From contig CAZPUJ010000710.1 in the NCBI GenBank assembly GCA_964589725.1, positions 1 to 25,713 on the forward strand: DNA of 25,713 bases, read 5' to 3'. Each line of letters starts with the position of its first letter. Within the stretch, counting starts at the first letter, position 1. Shown here one piece after another: positions 20,507 to 25,713 of this stretch. The notes under the pieces were generated by a model. That model was not told the DNA's origin. It saw only the letters and a list, made by a program, of their open reading frames with translations, and made no database searches. The stretch comes from CAYSHJ01 sp964589725 (GTDB lineage Bacteria; Planctomycetota; Planctomycetia; Planctomycetales; Planctomycetaceae). Made by a program: the position numbers and the translations under genes.

Positions 20507-22180
20507 TCAGCGACGACCTAACAAGCGCCCGAAGATGCCTCGGGAATTATGGGCGGGAGTGATCTCTGGCAATGTGGCGACGATTCCCTGCGGCAGTGGC
20601 GGAGATGGTGCGAATGGTGATTGGAAGACTGGCTGCTGAGGAATTGCCGACGGAACGCCGGGGCTGCGATGCAATTCTTCTCGCAAAGCCTGCAACGCGC
20701 CGACCACGTCTCCAGTTCGATAGTCTTGCGACAATTGCCGCTGTTGGCTGAGGACATCCGACAGCAACCGAGTGTTCTCCGACAGCGCGTGCTGCAACTT
20801 TTCGGCTGCCGAAAACGATGCGGACAAGTTCGAAGCCGCCTGCGTGGCCGAGTTCTGCCAAGTCGCAGAGTTGTGTGACATCTTGCCAAACAACTCTTCC
20901 ACCGCTTGCGCCGCCTGCTGAATGCGATCCATGCGGGCGTGCTCTTGTTGGCCGAGTTTGTTTTCGACACCCATGATCGCCGCATCAAAGTCCGTGCCGA
21001 TAACTCGCCCCAGTTCGGCGACTTGAGCCTGCCATTGGGCCAGCCAGCGTTGATGCTCTTGAAACGCCGCCTCCAGCGCGTCGCGAACCAATCCCGGAGC
21101 CTCGCCAATGTCTTTGCTCGCGCCTTCCTTCTCTTGCATTCGCCGCAACAACGCTTCGTTGGTGAACTGTTCGATGCGATCGAGCGTCGCGTACTCCATC
21201 TTGCGCAGCCATTCTGTGAGAAACAGCAAAAAGATGGCGAACGACAACGCGACCAGCGTCGTGTCAAAGGCGGTCGCCAAGCCGCTGGTGATACCGCCCA
21301 TCGCGCCCATCAGTTTGGACGAGACGCTTTCGTCAGGTGCCGCGGGCTTGGGCGAGACGCTGTCGGCCGGTGCAGCGGGCTTGGCCGCCGTCCCGCCACC
21401 CGGTTCTTCGACTGCTTTCGCCGCTGCCGGCATCACCTTCTTGAGGTGCGTCACCGCGGTGCTGATGCCTTGCACCGTGCCGATGAACCCCAGAATCGGC
21501 ACCGCCCAGATAATCGACCGCAACAGCGAATAGCCGCCGTCCACGCCCGAAGCGTCGATCTCCGCCTGCGACGAGAGATAGCCTTGCACCTCCGGCACGC
21601 TGTTGCGGTATTTGAAGTGCTCCAACGCTCCGTGCAGTCGCCGAGCTAAGATGCTCGATTGCTCGGCCGCGGGCCGGCTGCCGAGATGATTCAAGAATTG
21701 TTCGACGTTGTCGGGAGTGACCTGCAAGCTGATCTCCAACGGGATCAACTCCAACTCTTGCTGTGTGTAAGCCTGCTGTTTCAGCACGGCTCGGCACTTC
21801 AAGGCCAGGATTGCGAAGCCCCAACAACTCAGGAAGACCGTGGCATACGAAACAAATCCGCTGTCAACGAACAGCGTTCCCAAATACGGAAACCTGCTCT
21901 TCAGCGGCAGGAACAGCGAAAAATACAACCCCGCAGTGACGCCGCCTCCGATCAACGCGCCGACCCAGCCCTTCACTTCGGTCGCGTCCGAGCCGCGCTG
22001 ACGGCTGCGGCCGAGTCCCCCACTAGCCGGCATCAATGTGCGAAACGACTCCCCTTCCGGCGCCCGAATCTCGACCAGCGATTTGCAACGCGGGCAGCGT
22101 CCCTTGCGTCCGAGATGTTCGCTCGATGCGCGAATCTGAAGCTGACATTGAGGGCACACGACGGTCAAAGTTGCGGACAT
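20507..22180 (-). CDS. MotA/TolQ/ExbB-type channel with N-terminal zinc ribbon
   Basis: A 557-residue proton-channel family protein. A zinc ribbon opens it (Cys9, Cys12, Cys29, Cys32: VVCPQCQL ... GRCPRCKSL). Hydrophobic helices follow at about 73-93 and 105-128, then the conserved channel helices WAVPILGFIGTVQGIS (225-240) and GLATAFDTTLVALSFAIFLL (300-319), with the polar Thr235 and Thr308 typical of ExbB/TolQ. Between them is an added Pro/Ala-rich linker with a short internal repeat (KPAAPADSVSPKPAAPDESV). The last 230 residues are a predicted cytoplasmic coiled coil (KMEYATLDRIEQFTNEALLR onward) with a Pro-rich end and FGRLLGRR tail. ExbB and TolQ are usually about 230-250 residues, so this is a heavily extended form. 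GAGGAG is 9 bases before the ATG; the kinase gene ends 29 bp upstream. Confidence 0.88.
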   Translation of the reverse strand: MSATLTVVCPQCQLQIRASSEHLGRKGRCPRCKSLVEIRAPEGESFRTLMPASGGLGRSRQRGSDATEVKGWVGALIGGGVTAGLYFSLFLPLKSRFPYLGTLFVDSGFVSYATVFLSCWGFAILALKCRAVLKQQAYTQQELELIPLEISLQVTPDNVEQFLNHLGSRPAAEQSSILARRLHGALEHFKYRNSVPEVQGYLSSQAEIDASGVDGGYSLLRSIIWAVPILGFIGTVQGISTAVTHLKKVMPAAAKAVEEPGGGTAAKPAAPADSVSPKPAAPDESVSSKLMGAMGGITSGLATAFDTTLVALSFAIFLLFLTEWLRKMEYATLDRIEQFTNEALLRRMQEKEGASKDIGEAPGLVRDALEAAFQEHQRWLAQWQAQVAELGRVIGTDFDAAIMGVENKLGQQEHARMDRIQQAAQAVEELFGKMSHNSATWQNSATQAASNLSASFSAAEKLQHALSENTRLLSDVLSQQRQLSQDYRTGDVVGALQALREELHRSPGVPSAIPQQPVFQSPFAPSPPLPQGIVATLPEITPAHNSRGIFGRLLGRR

Positions 22181-22209
22181 CAGTGGTCACTCCTCGCTGA
22201 ATCACACGA

Positions 22210-24084
22210 TTACGGTTTCTCCACCACACATCGAAATCCCACACCCAATACGTCGCGCAGCCCGGTCCCGAAATACACCGTCGCGGACGCCATTCCGAAC
22301 GCTCCGATGTGGTTCCAATCCGTACCCTTGATTTGAATCGCATTCTCGGCTGTCCGCTCGCGAAGAATTTCGCGAACATTGCCGACCAGATTGCAAACGC
22401 CCAGCGAGCTACGGTCTTCGGGCGTGGCGGTCACGGCTGAGATCAACTTGAAAGCGCTATTCTCAAGGACGTTTGCTCGCGACGCCGCGGCTCGCCAATC
22501 GTCGCCCCAGGGATAGAGTTGATCGGTGTCGCCGCGATAGGCGCGCTGCCACTGAATTGCGGTCGGCAGACGTTTGCCGCACCACGCGGCGTACGCGGTG
22601 GCGTCGTCGTGATCCACATTCGTGACGGGCTTCTCTTCGTCACCGGTCGGCGGAACGTTCCCCGACCAAGTCATCGGAGCCACATGCCCCGTCGCCGCCA
22701 CAAACTCGCGGTACTCACGATTCGTGACCTCATACCGGTCGATGTGAAACCCAGGCACTCGCACACGACGCTTTTCCGGGACGCGCCATTGCCCTGGCAA
22801 GTTATTGACGTCACTCTCGCTCACGCGCAAGTCGCCAATTTGGATTTCACTCAAATGCCGCCGCAGCCGAGCATGATCGTCTCCGATCCAGGTGTCCCCT
22901 TCCGGAATGAAAATCATCTGATTGGTTTTCTGCTTGGCGGGCGATGTGACCGAGTTGGGGATGTCTCCAAGCTTAGCGACCGCCGGAGCAGGTTCAGGCG
23001 GGACAATCACGGTCCGCAGAATCAGTCCCAAGAGCAGAAACGCCACGGTCACGCTGCCGCCGACGATCCATGGAAAATACTCCTGCAGCGGATTGGTCGG
23101 CAGCAACTCCGTATCGCTCCCGTCGGGCAAGAGCTGCAGCTCGGGCAGTTCGCGAAAGTCAGGCGTTGGATTCTCGGAGGTCCGCACGAGCGACATCGAC
23201 GACGTATCCACCGTCGTCTGGTCGGGACCGCCGACCCGCTTCAGCACTTGCGACACCTCGCGCACGAATTCCTCCGCGGTGGCAAAGCGGTCCTGCGGAC
23301 GAAGCGCCATGGCCTTACGCAGAATCTCGGAGATCGGCGCGGGGACGTGTGAATTGAGTTGGCTCACATTGGCCGGCTGCTTCCCGGAGGCAATCTGATT
23401 CATTACCGATGCCACGTTGGGACCATCAAAGGGAAGCCGGGCCGTCAGCAAGAAATACAGCGTGCTACCCAGCGAAAAGAGATCGCTGCGACGGTCCACT
23501 CGCTCGCCACGGCATTGTTCCGGCGACATGAACGACGGCGTTCCCAGGATGGCCCCCGTGTGAGTCAAGTCCGAGCGAGCCTCATCGCGCACCAAACCGA
23601 AATCCATCAGCAGTACTCGAGAATCCCGCGACAGCATCACGTTCGCGGGCTTCAGATCGCGATGGACAAGATTCTGTGCATGGACTGCCCCCAGTCCTTT
23701 CGCGACCAGCCGGATGACTTTCAACGCCGACCGCCAAGGCAGCGGTCCGCCTTGTTCCCGAACATACTCGGCAAGGTTCCGCCCCTCGACGTACTGCATC
23801 ACGATGTATTGCTGGCCGCGTTCATTGCCCAAATCGTGAATCGCCACGACGTTCGGATGTTCGACTCGCGAAGCCGCGCGGGCTTCCAAAAGAAAACGTT
23901 CCAAGTGATCCCGGCTCTGCTTCGACGGGGGCAGCACTTTCACTGCCACTGGCCGTTGCAGCGTCAAATGCTCCGCCAGATACACCTCACCCATCCCACC
24001 TTTGCCGAGGAATTTTTGGATCCGGCAACCGCCGACCACGGCTCCCAGCTCGACCAACGTGGAAGCGATGCGCGGGTCAGCCAT
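22210..24084 (-). CDS. Membrane Ser/Thr kinase fused to an FGE-like domain
   Basis: A 624-residue protein. Residues 20-283 form a Hanks-type kinase with everything needed for catalysis: glycine loop GKGGMGEVY (27-35), Lys49, Glu67, HRDLKPANV (Asp143, Asn148), DFGLVRD (Asp161) and GTPSFMSPEQ. One transmembrane helix lies at about 338-361 (WIVGGSVTVAFLLLGLILRT). The extracytoplasmic part, residues 388-624, is a formylglycine-generating-enzyme/sulfatase-modifying-factor type domain: FIPEGDTWIGDD, VPGFHIDRYEVTNREYREFV, TAYAAWCGKRLPTAIQWQRA, LYPWGDDWRAAASRAN, GVCNLVGNVREIL, VGFRCVVEKP. In kinase fusions it is probably a ligand-binding or C-type-lectin-like fold rather than an enzyme. GGAGA precedes the ATG. 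It heads the run of channel and stator genes and could phosphorylate their cytoplasmic parts; that is inference. Confidence 0.92.
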   Translation of the reverse strand: MADPRIASTLVELGAVVGGCRIQKFLGKGGMGEVYLAEHLTLQRPVAVKVLPPSKQSRDHLERFLLEARAASRVEHPNVVAIHDLGNERGQQYIVMQYVEGRNLAEYVREQGGPLPWRSALKVIRLVAKGLGAVHAQNLVHRDLKPANVMLSRDSRVLLMDFGLVRDEARSDLTHTGAILGTPSFMSPEQCRGERVDRRSDLFSLGSTLYFLLTARLPFDGPNVASVMNQIASGKQPANVSQLNSHVPAPISEILRKAMALRPQDRFATAEEFVREVSQVLKRVGGPDQTTVDTSSMSLVRTSENPTPDFRELPELQLLPDGSDTELLPTNPLQEYFPWIVGGSVTVAFLLLGLILRTVIVPPEPAPAVAKLGDIPNSVTSPAKQKTNQMIFIPEGDTWIGDDHARLRRHLSEIQIGDLRVSESDVNNLPGQWRVPEKRRVRVPGFHIDRYEVTNREYREFVAATGHVAPMTWSGNVPPTGDEEKPVTNVDHDDATAYAAWCGKRLPTAIQWQRAYRGDTDQLYPWGDDWRAAASRANVLENSAFKLISAVTATPEDRSSLGVCNLVGNVREILRERTAENAIQIKGTDWNHIGAFGMASATVYFGTGLRDVLGVGFRCVVEKP

Positions 24085-24185
24085 CGAAAGTCTCCGCTGA
24101 ATCGTTCACCAACAACGCGGATCATCTTCACCTTTCCTTCTATGAGCCACAAGCAAGTGCTGGGGGAATTATTTGGATGAATAGA

Positions 24186-25223
24186 CTAGGTTGACACCGA
24201 TTGTGTAAACGCCGCGAATCGCGAAAGCAGCTTGGCGGTCTCGCCAGAGTCAATTGCGGCAGCGGCTCGACGGGCGGCGGCGAGCGGATCGTCTTCGCCG
24301 TTCGCTGCTAATAATGCTGCGGCGGAATTCGCAACGATCATGTCGCGAGCGGCTCCGTGCTCACCCGCAAAGACGGCTCGAATACGGTCAGCACTCTCGG
24401 CGGGTGAGTCCACCTTCAAATCCTCGACGCAACACTCCGGCAATCCAAACGTCGCGGCGGCCCAGGTATGTCGTCGGACGTCGCCATCGACCGCTTCGAA
24501 GACAGCCGTTTCGCCCCAGAGGCTGACTTCATCAAGCTGATCGTTGCCGCACACCACGAACGCCCGTCGTCGTCCAAGTCGTGCCAAAGCGTTCGCCAGC
24601 TTTTTCGCGATTGCCGTCTGGGAGGCTCCCAGCAGTTGATACTCAGCGTTGGCTGGATTCGTCAGTGGGCCGAGCAGATTGAATAGCGTCCGAAACCGCA
24701 GAGCCTTTCGCACCGGAGCCGCATGCCGCATCGCTCCGTGGAACACCGGAGCAAAACAAAACCCGATGCCGATTTCGTCCAAACAGCGCGCGACTTGAGC
24801 CGGCGTCAACTGCGTGTGGACGCCGAGTGTCTCCAGGACATCCGCGGAGCCTGAGTTGCTGGAAACGCTGCGATTGCCATGCTTGGCCACGGGAATTCCA
24901 CAGGCGGCGGCCACAAAGGCCGTCGCGGTGCTGATGTTGAACGTTTTGAGTTCATCGCCACCGGTGCCACAGGTGTCGAGCAAGCCTTGCCGTCGAGTGG
25001 GAACTCGCGCGGCCCGCTGGCTCATCGCGCGCGCCGCACCGACGATCTCAGACAGCGCCTCACCCTTCACACGCAGCGCCGTCAAAAAGGCCGCAATCGC
25101 GACGTCGTCGCACTGCCCGTCCATGATGGCGGCGACGGCGGCTTGGCAGATTTCTTCCGGAACGTCCCTTTTCTCAAAGACGTGTTGGAGCGCTTCCGCA
25201 ATCACGTTGTGCATGATGTTCAT
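24186..25223 (-). CDS. trpD: Anthranilate phosphoribosyltransferase
   Basis: A 345-residue enzyme of tryptophan synthesis that joins anthranilate and phosphoribosyl pyrophosphate. Signature segments are intact: DTCGTGGDELKTFNISTA (residues 83-100, phosphate loop), VAKHGNRSVSSNSGSADVLE (112-131, substrate site) and FHGAMRHAAPVRKALRFRT with LFNLLGPLTNPA. The length is normal. I chose the ATG at 25223; a second ATG at 25214 is possible, and the longer frame to 25253 starts without a better signal. No other trp gene is in the window; the divergent neighbour is aroD, also aromatic amino acid synthesis. The kinase gene follows 101 bp downstream on the same strand with no obvious terminator between, so read-through is conceivable. 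Confidence 0.95.
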   Translation of the reverse strand: MNIMHNVIAEALQHVFEKRDVPEEICQAAVAAIMDGQCDDVAIAAFLTALRVKGEALSEIVGAARAMSQRAARVPTRRQGLLDTCGTGGDELKTFNISTATAFVAAACGIPVAKHGNRSVSSNSGSADVLETLGVHTQLTPAQVARCLDEIGIGFCFAPVFHGAMRHAAPVRKALRFRTLFNLLGPLTNPANAEYQLLGASQTAIAKKLANALARLGRRRAFVVCGNDQLDEVSLWGETAVFEAVDGDVRRHTWAAATFGLPECCVEDLKVDSPAESADRIRAVFAGEHGAARDMIVANSAAALLAANGEDDPLAAARRAAAAIDSGETAKLLSRFAAFTQSVST

Positions 25224-25227
25224 CAAT

Positions 25228-25278
25228 CCAAGTACTTGGCCAATTGGTGCCACTCTCCCCCCGATGCGGGCGGGAGAG
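25228..25278. promoter_or_regulatory. Palindrome and hairpin in the trpD leader
   Basis: A perfect 12-bp palindrome, ccaagtacttgg, lies at 25228-25239, ending 4 bases before the trpD start. Just beyond it, ctctccc (25253-25259) and gggagag (25272-25278) form a 7-bp stem with a 12-base loop that can extend by further pairs. The second resembles a dispersed planctomycete repeat. Either could affect translation of trpD; no Trp-rich leader peptide is seen, so classic attenuation is not indicated. Confidence 0.4.
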
Positions 25279-25547
25279 GGGACCGCAACAGTAATTCAAA
25301 CTCTCAAGACGGATAACGCTGAATCTTTCAGACGAGGGATGATATGCTGTGCCGCTTTTATTCCCATCCCCCGAGGCAACTCGAATCGTCCAATTCTTCG
25401 TATGACGTGACGACCGCCGCGGAGCCGGGTGGGATGGAGGCGGATTGAAGTCTTGGCAGTTTGTCACGTCTTGAATAGTTTCGGTTTATAGTTTGGTCTG
25501 TTGCGTTCTTTTTGTCGTGCTGTTTTCCCACCTGTCGGCTCGCCATC
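25279..25547. other. Divergent intergenic region between trpD and aroD
   Basis: No gene is seen here. It should hold both divergent promoters. On the plus strand TTGGCA near 25453 is followed by AT-rich tttatagttt near 25485, but the spacings do not give a convincing promoter for either direction. Confidence 0.4.
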
Positions 25548-25713
25548 ATGATTTGTATCTCTGTTTCGCCGGAATCACGAACTCTCGCCAAGGTCGATCT
25601 GCTCAACGCGGCCGCGCGCTGCGACGTGGTGGAGTTGGGTTTGGATCATCTCATCAAGGAACCCAACGTCAGTGAGCTCATGGAGGGCATTCCCAAACCG
25701 ATTCTGGTTTCCT
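25548..25713 (+). CDS. aroD: Type I 3-dehydroquinate dehydratase, N-terminal part
   Basis: The frame from the ATG at 25548 is open to the window end (55 codons). It starts MICISVSPESRTLAKVDLLN and continues with VVELGLDHLIKEPNVSELM and KPILVS. The pattern of a first strand MICISV, the acidic-to-Leu strand VVEL.LD, and a strand beginning PILVS after a helix is that of type I dehydroquinases, which convert 3-dehydroquinate to 3-dehydroshikimate in the shikimate pathway. In planctomycetes such proteins may be fused to shikimate dehydrogenase; the rest lies outside the window. It is divergent from trpD, 325 bp apart, so aromatic amino acid genes face each other across a shared control region. No strong ribosome-binding site is seen. 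Confidence 0.75.
   Translation, partial: MICISVSPESRTLAKVDLLNAAARCDVVELGLDHLIKEPNVSELMEGIPKPILVS

Noticed and set aside
20906..21649. A 247-codon open frame on the plus strand
   Set aside because: It lies antisense to the ExbB-like gene and is rich in Arg, His and Gln, the usual shadow of a real gene on the other strand.
10500..24084. Zorya-type anti-phage system
   Set aside because: A MotA-like channel with a long tail plus stator proteins recalls ZorA/ZorB, but no ZorC, ZorD/E helicase or nuclease is present, and the stator proteins are ExbD-like without an OmpA peptidoglycan-binding motif.
25450..25495. Plus-strand promoter for aroD
   Set aside because: TTGGCA, TTGTCA and TATAGT-like boxes occur, but no pair has an acceptable 16-18 base spacing.

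Overview
The window looks like a chromosomal piece of a planctomycete with moderately high GC. The indications are a membrane-anchored Ser/Thr kinase fused to a formylglycine-generating-enzyme-like domain, ExbB and coiled-coil proteins with N-terminal zinc ribbons, a scattered nuo cluster interrupted by DUF2203 and a DUF1232-like gene, a planctomycete-style ECF sigma factor, and many short palindromic repeats in gene gaps, one even inside a coding region. Taxonomy is inferred from gene content only; there is no rRNA in the window.

Layout. 1-1948 is a repeat-rich accessory island: a UPF0175 antitoxin / DUF3368 PIN-toxin pair (minus strand) lies between two diverged copies of a ~120-bp repeat and several hairpins. 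1949-4505 holds an M81 (MlrC-like) metallopeptidase and a response regulator whose output is an RsbW-type ATPase domain (both plus). 4477-6440 is a patchwork of fragments: a likely MFS transporter tail, an unassigned ORF, an intact SAM methyltransferase, a small unknown gene and the first codons of a second methyltransferase. 6440-10222 is a minus-strand respiratory complex I operon in the order nuoI, DUF2203, nuoA, nuoC, DUF1232-like, nuoD, with a good sigma70-like promoter upstream; nuoB is absent from its usual place. 10500-13252 (plus) carries an ECF sigma factor and an atypical Hsp70. 13295-24084 (minus) is a ~10.8-kb operon-like run: kinase-FGE, ExbB-like channel, two ExbD-like stator proteins, a very long zinc-ribbon/coiled-coil membrane protein and a J-like membrane protein. 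24186-25223 is trpD (minus), and the window ends in the start of a divergent type I 3-dehydroquinate dehydratase gene (aroD).

The most interesting unit is 10500-24084. It joins, in two convergent transcription units, a TolQ/TolR-type proton-driven motor, a membrane Ser/Thr kinase, an Hsp70 with a replaced interdomain linker and no helical lid, a membrane protein starting with a J-domain-like region lacking HPD, and an ECF sigma factor. Of the two ExbD-like proteins, one keeps the transmembrane Asp and the other has Ser at the aligned place, suggesting an asymmetric stator. I infer an envelope-spanning, proton-motive-force-dependent sensing or remodelling machine linked to a chaperone and transcription; its function is not known to me.
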